Shown: positions 9,180 to 18,028 of the stretch, in pieces
Numbering within the stretch: the stretch's first letter is position 1
Layout: the number at the start of each line of letters is the position of its first letter
From: CAYTPI01 sp964439625
GTDB taxonomy: Bacteria > Chloroflexota > Anaerolineae > Aggregatilineales > UBA3940
Direction of reading: 5' to 3'
Assembly (NCBI GenBank): GCA_964439625.1
Contig: CAYTPI010000021.1
Location: forward strand, 4,211 to 68,210
Length of the DNA: 64,000 nt
Notes under the pieces: model-generated
What the model was told of the DNA's origin: nothing
The model's input: only the letters and a program-made list of their open reading frames with translations
Databases searched by the model: none
Made by a program: the position numbers and the translations under genes

Positions 9180-12041
9180 TTATGGCTGGACCGCACCAAG
9201 TGCATCACAAGCCGGGCAAGACCCATCCGGACGAAGCATCGCGTAGCCAGCCTGTGGGTCGTCGCCGTAGAGTGTAAAGTCAACGTTGAAGACGATCATC
9301 ATCCGAACAATGCCAGACTGTGAACTGAGCACAGCAGCTTCTGCCAACCATTGAGCCTGCTCCTGAACACTGGTATCTCCAGCCCAGCCGAAGGCAGGCG
9401 GCAGTGAGCCGAACCCGTCGGACGTCAAGTAGCCCAGTTCTGTGAAGCACAGCGGCTTACCGATCACGCTGTAGGTATCCACCATCCCAAAGAAGTAACG
9501 CGAGTAGAAGCCGTCACGGGGGTCACCTTCACGCAGAGTCGGTGAGATAATGCCCTCGTTGTAGTGAACGCCCATGCAGTCCATGTGATTGCCTGCACCA
9601 GCGTTTGCCATTTCTTGGACGTAAAGCCAATCATCGCAACCATCGGGTGTACAGCCGCCAAAGAAGCCGGTTGGCGCAGGTGCCCCCGCGATGACTAAGA
9701 CATTTGGGTTCGCTGCTTTGATCGCCGCATAGGCAGGGATTAACATTTCGTTGGTGTAGGTTGTCCCACTGATCTGACCGGGAGGCCACTCCCGCGTGAT
9801 GTTTTGCTCGTTCCATACCTCGATTGCATCCGGGCCAAGTGCCGCGGCCTGCGCGAGGAAATCAACGTAAGCAGCATAATTAACCGTGGTTTGCGGGTTC
9901 AACTGGCCCGGAATACTGAACAATACTTTGAAGCCTTGTCCTTGCGCTGCTGCGATCCGGCTAGAGAGCGCACCAGCGGCATCGTCGCCAGGGCTCCACT
10001 TATGCTGAAACTTCACCCAGTTCATACCAGCACGGCGCATCGCATCGGGGTTGGCGAGGTTTTGTGTTTGCCCACCTAGTTCAAAGATACCAGCGGCAAT
10101 TGTGCCAGCGTTGGCTGGGGGTGGTGCCGGGGTTGGTTCGTCTACTGGCGGTTCTTCCGCGTCGCCTTCTTCCTCTGGTTGTGGTTCAGGCGTTACTTGC
10201 GCGACCTCTTCAGGTTCCTCTTCCTCAGGTTGAGCGACAGCATCGCCGACCGTTACCCCAAGCGAGGCCACTTCGACTTGCTCGGAGGATATACCAAAGA
10301 GTGCGCGGATAGTGTAATCCCCCTGCTGCTCAACCGTATCCCAAAGATACTGAATCGCATTCAGATCACCAGAGGTCGAAGCCACTTCGCTGCCATTTTC
10401 GGATTCAACGCGCCAATTGATATTGGCAGTTGCAACCCCTGCTGGTGGCGCTTGGCTGTTCACAAAGGCCGCAAGCCCCTCAGCAGCGTTGGGTGCAGCG
10501 TCCGGGTGTGCTAAACCATATACAGCAGCCGCATTGAGGTTGTAACTGCGAGCCAGCGCTAGCTGGTTCGCCAGGGCTGCCGGTGAAGCAAAATAGACTG
10601 TATGTAGTCCGCCAAATTCATCTCGGTAGGTCAAGTATTCTTGATTAAGCACAGTGTCATAGCCAAGTGACTCTAACTGACCATTCAAGCGGACAGGGAG
10701 ATCAACGCTGGATGGCACAATGTTATCCTCACTGAGGTACCCAGCGGGTGATTGAATATCGCCAAATACTTCTGCAACCTTGTCAAGGGAGACTGGCTTC
10801 CCGGCACCGTTACCATCGATGTCCACGTTTAACCCGTTGACAATAATACCCGCTTTGCTACGTTCAACATCCCCAACCAGTTTGGCAACTAATATCTCCG
10901 CACGTCCGTCAACATAAGCGTTTGGATCATCAGGCAGTGCTACCCAGATGCGATCAGCCGTTGTCCCTAGCGCAGTAACAGGGAAAGCATCGTATTCAGC
11001 GGCAGGCATCAGTATTTCGACGCGCTTGCCTCGCTCAGTTGCCGCCGCTTGGAGTTCAGCGACAAAATCTACGTAGCCATCACCCGGTGGGAAGTTCAGT
11101 ACCAAGCCATTCGGGGCTGCATCCAACAGTGGGGCTAGTTGACTAATTAACGCTTGGCGTTGGGCTGGGTCAGAATAGGCACCAAAACCGCCTGCACGGT
11201 TTTCGACTAATGTATAGCCTGCTGACACGTCTACTGGCGTCTCACGGGTTTGCACAACGCCACTGCTATCAATAAATGCGGCTTCGGCGATTGCCGTGTT
11301 ATATGCCACTGAGGGATTGCCGCCACCTTCCGTCGCAATCACGAGGGCTTCTTGCTGTTGTGGGTTGCGCTGGAAAAAACCAAATTCAACAACAGTGCCG
11401 TCACCCACTTCGATCACTTTTGCCGTACCTGTCTGAGAACTAGGCGCGAACAACCACTGCTGCGAGCCGCTGTCCCAATAATAGACATCCACCAAGGCAG
11501 GCTCAACACCAAACAGCTTAACATTCACCGAGCCGCCTTGTGGCGAAACCGTGTAAATTGGGCTAACAGCGTTTAGACCTTGCGGCACCATGCTGACTGC
11601 GTCAGCTATGGCAGGGTTGCTGATCGGCTGTACCTGCACATCTAACTGTACAGCCTCACCCTGTGAGAGTTCCAGGGCAAGATTATCCCCGATTGCAGTA
11701 CTCGGAGCCTCTGTCGTTAAGGTAATACGATCACCCTCTTGCTTACCACCCAGAAGCAGCACTGCCGCAACGACCACTCCCCCAAGGAACAGCAAAGTGA
11801 CAACGCCCGCAATCGCGACGAGGGCAACAGGAAAACCACCCTCACGCTCTTCTTCAGCGCCTATTTCATCAAAGTTGTCGTCAGGCGGGGCTTCTTCCCA
11901 ATCGACTGAGTCCATCTCGTCCGTATCGAAGACGGGCGGTGGGCCCGCCGGAACCACATTAATCGGTTCGTCTTCCGGCAGTTCCGCTTCCAGGTTATTT
12001 TCTTCGTCAATTGGTGTGTTTTCGGGGGGAAGCTCAGACAT
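9180..12041 (-). CDS. Multidomain membrane-anchored protein: ZU5-like, degenerate GH18-like and clan-A glycoside hydrolase domains
   Basis: 953 aa, first gene of the array. Residues 1-69 are a strongly acidic cytoplasmic tail, TM about 70-97. The ectodomain repeats the order seen in the next two genes: ZU5-like sandwich (SPIYTVSPQGG), GH18-like barrel, Ig-like module, Glu/Pro linker, clan-A barrel (about 655-953) with VWNEQN (E745) and FTELGYLT (E868). The GH18-type strand is GLVLNFPPGDG, with even the first Asp replaced by Asn, the most decayed of the three. Cys pair GGCTPDGCDD is kept. A promoter at 12145-12173 and a terminator-like hairpin at 12061-12090 precede its ATG, so this is probably where array expression is set. 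Confidence 0.75.
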   Translation of the reverse strand: MSELPPENTPIDEENNLEAELPEDEPINVVPAGPPPVFDTDEMDSVDWEEAPPDDNFDEIGAEEEREGGFPVALVAIAGVVTLLFLGGVVVAAVLLLGGKQEGDRITLTTEAPSTAIGDNLALELSQGEAVQLDVQVQPISNPAIADAVSMVPQGLNAVSPIYTVSPQGGSVNVKLFGVEPALVDVYYWDSGSQQWLFAPSSQTGTAKVIEVGDGTVVEFGFFQRNPQQQEALVIATEGGGNPSVAYNTAIAEAAFIDSSGVVQTRETPVDVSAGYTLVENRAGGFGAYSDPAQRQALISQLAPLLDAAPNGLVLNFPPGDGYVDFVAELQAAATERGKRVEILMPAAEYDAFPVTALGTTADRIWVALPDDPNAYVDGRAEILVAKLVGDVERSKAGIIVNGLNVDIDGNGAGKPVSLDKVAEVFGDIQSPAGYLSEDNIVPSSVDLPVRLNGQLESLGYDTVLNQEYLTYRDEFGGLHTVYFASPAALANQLALARSYNLNAAAVYGLAHPDAAPNAAEGLAAFVNSQAPPAGVATANINWRVESENGSEVASTSGDLNAIQYLWDTVEQQGDYTIRALFGISSEQVEVASLGVTVGDAVAQPEEEEPEEVAQVTPEPQPEEEGDAEEPPVDEPTPAPPPANAGTIAAGIFELGGQTQNLANPDAMRRAGMNWVKFQHKWSPGDDAAGALSSRIAAAQGQGFKVLFSIPGQLNPQTTVNYAAYVDFLAQAAALGPDAIEVWNEQNITREWPPGQISGTTYTNEMLIPAYAAIKAANPNVLVIAGAPAPTGFFGGCTPDGCDDWLYVQEMANAGAGNHMDCMGVHYNEGIISPTLREGDPRDGFYSRYFFGMVDTYSVIGKPLCFTELGYLTSDGFGSLPPAFGWAGDTSVQEQAQWLAEAAVLSSQSGIVRMMIVFNVDFTLYGDDPQAGYAMLRPDGSCPACDALGAVQP

Positions 12042-12060
12042 ATTTGGTAACCCTCATGCA

Positions 12061-12090
12061 AGAAAAAGGCGGCTGATTCCATAGAGCCGC
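12061..12090 (-). terminator. Terminator-like hairpin in the leader of the glycoside-hydrolase array
   Basis: On the minus strand GCGGCT pairs with AGCCGC across a 10-nt loop and is followed by CTTTTTCT. It stands about 120 nt after the stop of the 12212-12625 gene but only 20 nt before the ATG at 12041, and downstream of a promoter-like element at 12145-12173. It is therefore either the terminator of the upstream gene or an attenuator inside the array's leader. Confidence 0.6.
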
Positions 12091-12144
12091 AAATACTGCT
12101 TTTTCGTTTGGCGCTGAACGGGTTCTAGTGCCCAACAGCAACGC

Positions 12145-12173
12145 ATTCTATCGTGCGAGGGGGCAGTTTGCAA
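12145..12173 (-). promoter_or_regulatory. Sigma-70-type promoter candidate for the glycoside-hydrolase array
   Basis: On the minus strand TTGCAA (12173-12168) and TAGAAT (12150-12145) are separated by exactly 17 bp, matching the -35 consensus at 4/6 and the -10 at 5/6. Transcription would begin near 12138, giving a leader of about 97 nt that contains the hairpin at 12061-12090. Confidence 0.5.
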
Positions 12174-12211
12174 TCAGTCGATGGGGAACCGTCAGGTGAG
12201 GCAGAAGGCCC

Positions 12212-12625
12212 TCAAAGCGCCAGTGGAAAGCCCGCATCGTAGAGAATACGTCCCTGCTGAGCAGACTGCACGAGAAAGATCGCCTTGACGGCAGCAGGCA
12301 CCGTCACTCGGCTGTTTAGCGCTTCTTGATAGTCGGCAAAGCCAAGGTCGATATATTCATGAGGCAGCAGCAGTAGAGCATCGAAGCCAGCATTGTGGTT
12401 GACCAGCGCCCTCGCGACGCTGCGCGCCAATGCGGTCGCTAGTGTGTCATTGTCCAGCGCAACCAAGTTAAGTACATAGATATCATACAAACGCAGACCA
12501 ATACGCAGCAAAAACTGGGCAGCCTTTTGACGTGGCTCTGCCCACACGATTGTCTGCTCAGAATAAGTATGCGTCAGATAATGATAGAACGATGCCTGGC
12601 AATACGTCTCAAGTTCAGAGGCCAC
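12212..12625 (-). CDS. Hypothetical protein
   Basis: 137 aa, with no signal peptide or TM helix; mixed helical composition (LLRIGLRLYDIYVLNLVAL, then LATALARSVARALV). A soluble cytoplasmic protein of unknown function. It is divergent from the PDZ gene at 12792 and upstream of the glycoside-hydrolase array, from which it is separated by a promoter and a terminator-like hairpin, so it is probably a separate unit. Codon use and length look like a real gene, but I recognise no family. Confidence 0.5.
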   Translation of the reverse strand: MASELETYCQASFYHYLTHTYSEQTIVWAEPRQKAAQFLLRIGLRLYDIYVLNLVALDNDTLATALARSVARALVNHNAGFDALLLLPHEYIDLGFADYQEALNSRVTVPAAVKAIFLVQSAQQGRILYDAGFPLAL

Positions 12626-12791
12626 AAATCCCCCATGGTCAAAAACTTCTATTGGACAAGTGTACCGTGCTCATTAGGATTGATCGTTTTCTGAAGGTTT
12701 GAATTCGGTAGTTGTCAGACGGGTGGAACCAAACAGGTACGACGGACGTCTTAAAGTCAGCAGAGCAACAGTACAGAAAGAGAATGCAACC

Positions 12792-13559
12792 ATGACTGAC
12801 AGCGAATATCGCCCCCCAGAACCTCAAAAGAGTACGAAGCTACCAGAGTGGGCCATCATCGTCATCATCCTTAATATAATTACTATATTAGCTGTGCTTG
12901 TCGCCATTGGATATCTCTCTGGCACATTCCAACTGCCACCAAGCGGCGACTATGAGCAACTGTTAGGGGCAACCCTTCGCAAGCAGGCCGACGGGATCAT
13001 CTTTGATCAAGTCTATGAAAGCCAGGCGGTACAGTTAGCAGGCATTCGTCAAGGGGACGAACTGCTCGCTATCAACGGTGAGCGCTTTGATCGTCCACAA
13101 GAGGCTATGCGCCTAGTCGAATCCTTTGAACAGGGAGACCAAATCCGGGTAGTCGTGCGGTTGGCACCGCAACAAGTTCAACAGTACGTCGTTGTATTGG
13201 GTGAGACGAATTTTATTGATCCGCCTGTAGTGCCAACCTTAGAACCAATCCCTACACGGGTTGTTATCTTTCCTACCGAGCCAGCCGGGGAGGCTTCACT
13301 GGGCATAAATTATCAGATGGTAGGGCCAGATGACCCCTTTGGCGTGACCGGTGCGCTCGTGATCAGCACCCAGCCCGGAGGCCCAGCCGCTCAAACGGGG
13401 ATCGAAGCGGGTGACATTATTCTCAGCATCAACAACCAACAGCTTGATAATTTTACGACTCTGCAAGATGCCTTAAGAGATTATCGCAGCAACCAAGTGG
13501 TGACTATTCGTATTCAACGAGATGGGCGTGAGGAAGTCGTTCGAGTGCGCTTGGGTTAA
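12792..13559 (+). CDS. Membrane-anchored protein with two PDZ domains
   Basis: 255 aa from the ATG at 12792, chosen because an AAAGAGA element lies about 10 nt upstream and the product then begins MTDSEYRPPEP; the frame stays open to 12699. TM helix at about 20-43, then PDZ1 (about 57-135; GIRQGDELLAING) and, after a Pro-rich linker, PDZ2 (about 165-255; GIEAGDIILSINN). No protease domain is present, so this is not a complete HtrA/DegP. It would act as an extracytoplasmic peptide-binding or scaffold protein. Its partner is unknown; the nearby glycoside-hydrolase array is only a positional candidate. Confidence 0.75.
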   Translation: MTDSEYRPPEPQKSTKLPEWAIIVIILNIITILAVLVAIGYLSGTFQLPPSGDYEQLLGATLRKQADGIIFDQVYESQAVQLAGIRQGDELLAINGERFDRPQEAMRLVESFEQGDQIRVVVRLAPQQVQQYVVVLGETNFIDPPVVPTLEPIPTRVVIFPTEPAGEASLGINYQMVGPDDPFGVTGALVISTQPGGPAAQTGIEAGDIILSINNQQLDNFTTLQDALRDYRSNQVVTIRIQRDGREEVVRVRLG

Positions 13560-13613
13560 CAGTCAGTGAGGGTCACGCCTCGACGCAGGCCCTCAGCCTG
13601 CTAGTTTGGATAC

Positions 13614-14555
13614 TTAGACGGTTACGGCCTCAAACGGGTAGACTACACCTGTTAGTTCTTCAGATAATTGCCAAAGGCGCTCGGCATCGGCTTGGATATG
13701 GGCCCTCTTAGCCCCCTTCTTGCGCTCTGGGTAGCCTCTGAGTGTGGTTTCTGGGCCAAAGAAAGCACCACCTTCCGCGCTTGGGTCAGTGGCGGCATAT
13801 AACTGCGGCAGAACGCCCATTTCTTGCCCTTGTGCCAGCAGCGGCAGCAGAATGCTGTACAGTACATCTTCGAAACTCCCCCCCTGTGCCTCGATGCTGT
13901 TTTTTTGTAGGTTCGTCGTCGACAAACCCGGATGAGCCACCACACTGATCGTATTCGCTCCTGCAGCCTCTAAGCGACGCTGAAGCTCGAAGGCAAACAA
14001 CATATTTGCCAATTTACTGCGATTGTAAACTAGCCAACGGGAATATGACTTTTCATGGTTGAGATCATCGAAGTTCATCCAAGCCATGTATTGGGCAAAG
14101 CTGCTAACCGCGACAACCCGGCAGCCGGGTGTGGCTAATAACATATCGAGCAACAGCCCTGTCAAGGCAAAATGCCCAAGATGGTTGACGCCAAGCTGCA
14201 TCTCAAATCCATCGGCTGTTTCCTTTCGTGGGATCGCCATAACACCCGCATTATTCATCAGAATATGGAGTTGTTTATATTTACCGCGAAACGCATCAAC
14301 AAAACTGCGAACCACGTCGAGGCTGGCAAGGTCAAGGTGCATCAGTTCTAGTTGGGCATCCGGTACTTGGTCGAGAATAAATTTCCGAGCTTCTTCGCCC
14401 TTTTCCAAGCTACGACACGCCATGACTGTCGTCGCATTCTTCATAGCAAAAGCTAATGCAGATTCATACCCAAGGCCGCTGTTTGCCCCTGTGATAACAA
14501 CGACTCTCCCGGTTTGATCTGGCATGCTATCTCTTGCAGTCCATTTTTCTGCCAT
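13614..14555 (-). CDS. Short-chain dehydrogenase/reductase
   Basis: 313 aa, a classical to extended-length SDR. TGANSGLG near the N-terminus is the NAD(P)-binding glycine motif, NNAG follows the fourth strand, and YNRSK supplies the catalytic Tyr and Lys, with the Ser in VAVSSFA. Overall it resembles the retinol dehydrogenase/protochlorophyllide-reductase-like SDR group, in which substrate cannot be predicted reliably. AGGG stands just before the ATG. It is convergent with the PDZ gene; a weak hairpin lies in the 54 bp between them. Divergent from rsgA across 208 bp that hold no other gene; there a TATACT at 14692-14697 could serve as the -10 of rsgA. Confidence 0.85.
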   Translation of the reverse strand: MAEKWTARDSMPDQTGRVVVITGANSGLGYESALAFAMKNATTVMACRSLEKGEEARKFILDQVPDAQLELMHLDLASLDVVRSFVDAFRGKYKQLHILMNNAGVMAIPRKETADGFEMQLGVNHLGHFALTGLLLDMLLATPGCRVVAVSSFAQYMAWMNFDDLNHEKSYSRWLVYNRSKLANMLFAFELQRRLEAAGANTISVVAHPGLSTTNLQKNSIEAQGGSFEDVLYSILLPLLAQGQEMGVLPQLYAATDPSAEGGAFFGPETTLRGYPERKKGAKRAHIQADAERLWQLSEELTGVVYPFEAVTV

Positions 14556-14763
14556 TGATTTCCCTTTTGATGATGTGTGGTGGCGTGGTCACAATTATGA
14601 GTATTAGCTTATAAACAAGCATGATGCGCAGCAAATCAGGTTAAAATAACAAACCTCAATATCGATGCGCGAAAATTGAACAGAAACAGAGTATACTAAG
14701 CGAGTAGCAAGTCAAGTATATCAGCGTAAAGAAGAAAGTGAGACTGTAATGTGAGGCATACGA

Positions 14764-15756
14764 TTGACTGAAAAAGAATTAATACGTTCAAATAAGCGGA
14801 ACTCCGACGAACGACAATACACTATTGAAGGTCTTGTTATTAAGCAACAGAGCGGTTTCTTCACCGTTCAAACAGACCTCGGCCCCGTCGACAACATTAA
14901 ACTACGTGGGATTCTTCTAAAAGAACAATTGACAACAGACCCCGTTGCCATTGGTGATATTGTTATGGTGGCCTTTACACCTGAGGGGGCGGCCTTCATT
15001 GACTCAGTTAAGCCCCGGGCGCGCGCGTTTGTTCGCCAGAAACCGCCCGCAGAGCGCAATAACCGCATCTTTGACCGTGAGCAGGTAATCATTGCCAATC
15101 CGGATCAAGTCGTCTTCGTCTTTGCTTGCGCTGACCCACAGCCCAAACCGCGTGCGCTCGATCGCTTCCTTGTGCTAGCAGAGCGCGCCGGGGTCCCTGC
15201 TGCCATTTGTGCCAATAAAATTGATTTGGTTGGTATCAAGCGCGCCAAAGAGCTATTCCATCTTTATGAAGGCATCGGCTACCCTGTATATTATACGAGC
15301 GCCAAACAAGGTACCGGTGTGGGGGTCTTGTATGAGCAGTTGCTCGGAAAAATATCAGCCTTCACTGGGCCATCTGGCGTAGGCAAAAGCAGCCTGCTGA
15401 ACGCTATCCAACCGGGGCTGGGTCTCTCAGTGAAAACCGTCAGTGAAGCGACGACTAAAGGTCGTCACACAACTGTCTCATCGCAGATGTTTCCGCTTGA
15501 TGGTGGCGGCTACGTCGCAGATACACCAGGCATCAGGGCGATTGGCTTATACAATATTGAACCATCTGAAGTAGATGGCTACTTTCCTGAACTCAGTCCG
15601 TTAATCAATGACTGTCGTTTCTCAGACTGTGCCCATGTCAATGAACCAGGGTGTGCAGTCCAAGCTGCCATCGAAGCCGGCGAGATTAGCGCAGAACGCT
15701 ATAAAAGCTACTTATTGCTGCGCGAAGAGGTCGACGAAATCTATTATCGCTGTTAG
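14764..15756 (+). CDS. rsgA: Ribosome small-subunit-dependent GTPase A
   Basis: 330 aa from a TTG start; no better in-frame ATG precedes the OB fold. RsgA is a late-acting GTPase in 30S ribosome assembly. The order of G motifs is circularly permuted, as in this family: NKIDL (G4), SAKQGTG (G5), GPSGVGKSS (P-loop, G1), then DTPG (G3). An OB-fold domain precedes them, and the C-terminal zinc knuckle CRFSDCAHVNEPGC is complete. Length is normal. A bidirectional hairpin terminator separates it from the convergent debranching enzyme gene. Confidence 0.95.
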   Translation: MTEKELIRSNKRNSDERQYTIEGLVIKQQSGFFTVQTDLGPVDNIKLRGILLKEQLTTDPVAIGDIVMVAFTPEGAAFIDSVKPRARAFVRQKPPAERNNRIFDREQVIIANPDQVVFVFACADPQPKPRALDRFLVLAERAGVPAAICANKIDLVGIKRAKELFHLYEGIGYPVYYTSAKQGTGVGVLYEQLLGKISAFTGPSGVGKSSLLNAIQPGLGLSVKTVSEATTKGRHTTVSSQMFPLDGGGYVADTPGIRAIGLYNIEPSEVDGYFPELSPLINDCRFSDCAHVNEPGCAVQAAIEAGEISAERYKSYLLLREEVDEIYYRC

Positions 15757-15760
15757 AGGT

Positions 15761-15794
15761 AAAAGGGGCCTGCTCACGGCAAGCAGACCCCTTT
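15761..15794. terminator. Bidirectional terminator between rsgA and the debranching enzyme gene
   Basis: aaaaggggcctgct (15761-15774) pairs with agcagacccctttt-like sequence at 15782-15794 around a short loop. Flanking A-rich and T-rich ends make it usable from both convergent genes. Confidence 0.8.
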
Positions 15795-15800
15795 GCCAGC

Positions 15801-17771
15801 TTAGATTGTTTCACTCCAAGCACGCAGCACTTCAGCGACACTCCATGCTTGCGCAATCGCACCGCGGGGTGTGTAAGGCGGTGAGCCATCGTAAATCTCA
15901 CTGATGGTGCCCAACCCATGACTGCTGTGGTTACCAATCAGCGGTTCGAGGAATGAGCGTGCCATTTTACGGTCTCTATAAACGCGTAGATGCGCTGTCA
16001 CAAATGGCCCCATCAACCATGACCAAATTGTTCCTTGATGATAGGCGGAATCGCGATCTTTCTGATCACCCCCATACGAACCGGTGTAGTCCATCTCATT
16101 GGGTGCGAGGCTGCGCAAACCAAATGATGTTAGCAGGTGGCGAGCACAAATATCGACAATCTCCTTCTGACGCTCCCGTTTGAGCGGTGAGTGCGGCAGC
16201 GACACAGCAAAAATTTGATTGGGGCGCAATTGAGAGTCATTGCCGTTTGGCCCATCGATGACATCGTAACAATAGCCTGCAACTGGGTTCCAAAAGCGGA
16301 CAAACCCTTCCTTGACTCGCTTCGCCCGTTCTTCATATTCAGCAGCATTGTTGTCCATCTCTAACTCACGAGCGAACTCAGCTAGAATACACAATGCGTT
16401 ATACCATAGGGCGTTAACTTCGACGGCTTTCCCCTCACGCGGCGTGATGACCCAATCACCGACTTTGGCATCCATCCATGTGAGCTGGACACCTTCTTCA
16501 CCCGAATACAATAATTGATCCATCATATCTACTTTGATGCTGTAACGAGTTCCACCGGTGTATGCTTCAATAATATCTTGGAGAACAGGGAACAATTCGC
16601 GTACCAGGTCTTCATCAGCTGTCGCTTGGAAATAGGCTCGTATGGCCTCAAAGTACCATAACGATGCATCAACACTGTTGTATTGTGGTTCCTCATCAGA
16701 TTCGGGCAGCGTGTTAGGCAACATACCTTGGTCAGCAAAACGGGCGAACGTGCGGAGAATACGCTCCGCGTAAGAGTAGCGACCGGTTGTTAGCGTCAGC
16801 CCTGGCAGACTGATCATCGTATCGCGGCCCCAATCACCAAACCATGGGTAGCCAGCAATAATGGTACGCCCATCCGGGTCTTCAGGTGTGGGACGACGTA
16901 CAATAAATTGATTTGCCGCCAATACCAACTGATCAATTTCCGGCCCGGCCTCTTTATGGGGGCAAGCTTCGGTCAGGTTGCGTTCGTGCTGCTTACGCTG
17001 CTCTAGTGCTTCATCCCCATCAAGATTAGGTTCTACTTCAGTACTGGCGACAATAGTGAACGACTCATTTAAGCTTATTGTTGCGACAAACTCAACAGCC
17101 ATTAGGTGGTCATCATGTGCCTCAAGGCCACGATAAATCTCTTGCGCCAGATAGAAGTCCTTATACCAAACATGCCGAGGCTTAGCTTCAGCATCCTTGC
17201 TCAACAGGCTAAAAGGCACAGCACCAAAATGCGCATGCACACGTACACCATTATCCACACTACGGATATCCATCCGCCAGTCTCCAGAGAATGTCACCGC
17301 GTGGTGATCACGATAGTTCACCAGCGCTCGCACCTTGACCTTGACCGGTCGCAGCCCACGCACAAGCCGGTATTGAGCATAGGTGGTGTTCTCGCCACGC
17401 TGCATCCAGACTCGTTTTTCAAGGAGCGCATCGCTAAAGCCATAACGCCAAGTTGGGACGCGTCCTTCCAGAAAGAAGGTCTCGATGCGCCCAGCGCCTT
17501 CGCGCTCTCTTTGCCCGCTTGCCCAGCGGTTTGCGTACAGCGGCACCACAGTACCGTCGTAATAGGCTGTGGCTTCTAACTTAGAAAGCAACAGCGTCCG
17601 TTTACCAGGTGGGTCTAAGGCAGCGATTAACAGACCATGGTACCGGCGCGTCAATACATCCGCGATGGTGCTGGAGCCATACCCACCTATCCCATTGGTG
17701 ATTAACCATTCACGTTTCGTGGCAGCTTCAAAGTCACCACAAATATCCCGTCCAAATTCAACAACTGGCAT
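15801..17771 (-). CDS. Glycogen debranching enzyme (amylo-alpha-1,6-glucosidase, GH133 type)
   Basis: 656 aa, the usual length of the archaeal/bacterial GH133 debranching enzymes. The N-terminal sandwich contains NGIGGYGSST and RRYHGLL, hallmark strings of the family, and the C-terminal (alpha/alpha)6 barrel contains GYPWFGDWGRDT and YNSVDASLWY, where the catalytic acids are expected. It would remove alpha-1,6 branches of glycogen in the cytoplasm. No glycogen synthase or phosphorylase lies next to it here. Start ATG at 17771; 257 bp upstream to the GAF gene hold no other gene. Confidence 0.9.
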   Translation of the reverse strand: MPVVEFGRDICGDFEAATKREWLITNGIGGYGSSTIADVLTRRYHGLLIAALDPPGKRTLLLSKLEATAYYDGTVVPLYANRWASGQREREGAGRIETFFLEGRVPTWRYGFSDALLEKRVWMQRGENTTYAQYRLVRGLRPVKVKVRALVNYRDHHAVTFSGDWRMDIRSVDNGVRVHAHFGAVPFSLLSKDAEAKPRHVWYKDFYLAQEIYRGLEAHDDHLMAVEFVATISLNESFTIVASTEVEPNLDGDEALEQRKQHERNLTEACPHKEAGPEIDQLVLAANQFIVRRPTPEDPDGRTIIAGYPWFGDWGRDTMISLPGLTLTTGRYSYAERILRTFARFADQGMLPNTLPESDEEPQYNSVDASLWYFEAIRAYFQATADEDLVRELFPVLQDIIEAYTGGTRYSIKVDMMDQLLYSGEEGVQLTWMDAKVGDWVITPREGKAVEVNALWYNALCILAEFARELEMDNNAAEYEERAKRVKEGFVRFWNPVAGYCYDVIDGPNGNDSQLRPNQIFAVSLPHSPLKRERQKEIVDICARHLLTSFGLRSLAPNEMDYTGSYGGDQKDRDSAYHQGTIWSWLMGPFVTAHLRVYRDRKMARSFLEPLIGNHSSHGLGTISEIYDGSPPYTPRGAIAQAWSVAEVLRAWSETI

Positions 17772-18028
17772 GATGTCTCAAGAATCCCTTTCAACAGTTT
17801 TGATTGAGAGTGTGTGTCAACTGAGTGGCTGGGTGGCACATTATTAAATGCATCGACATTGATTAGCGTGTATGTAATACTTCCCATTGGCTCGGCAAGT
17901 GATTCAGCTTCTACCATCGTGATTATATGCGATCCGCTTGAATTATGTAGAAGACTATCGCATGACGTTTGGTCAATGATATACTGGTGTTATTCTAAAA
18001 GCGCTTTGTGACTGGAATTATCGTAACT

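Noticed and set aside
11590..12084. 164-codon plus-strand frame antisense to the first array gene
   Set aside because: Ser/Thr-rich low-complexity translation produced by the opposite strand of acidic and hydrophobic coding sequence; no start context or domain.
14676..14697. TTGAAC and TATACT upstream of rsgA as a promoter
   Set aside because: Spacing is only 10 bp. The TATACT may still be a -10, but no matching -35 was found at 16-18 bp.
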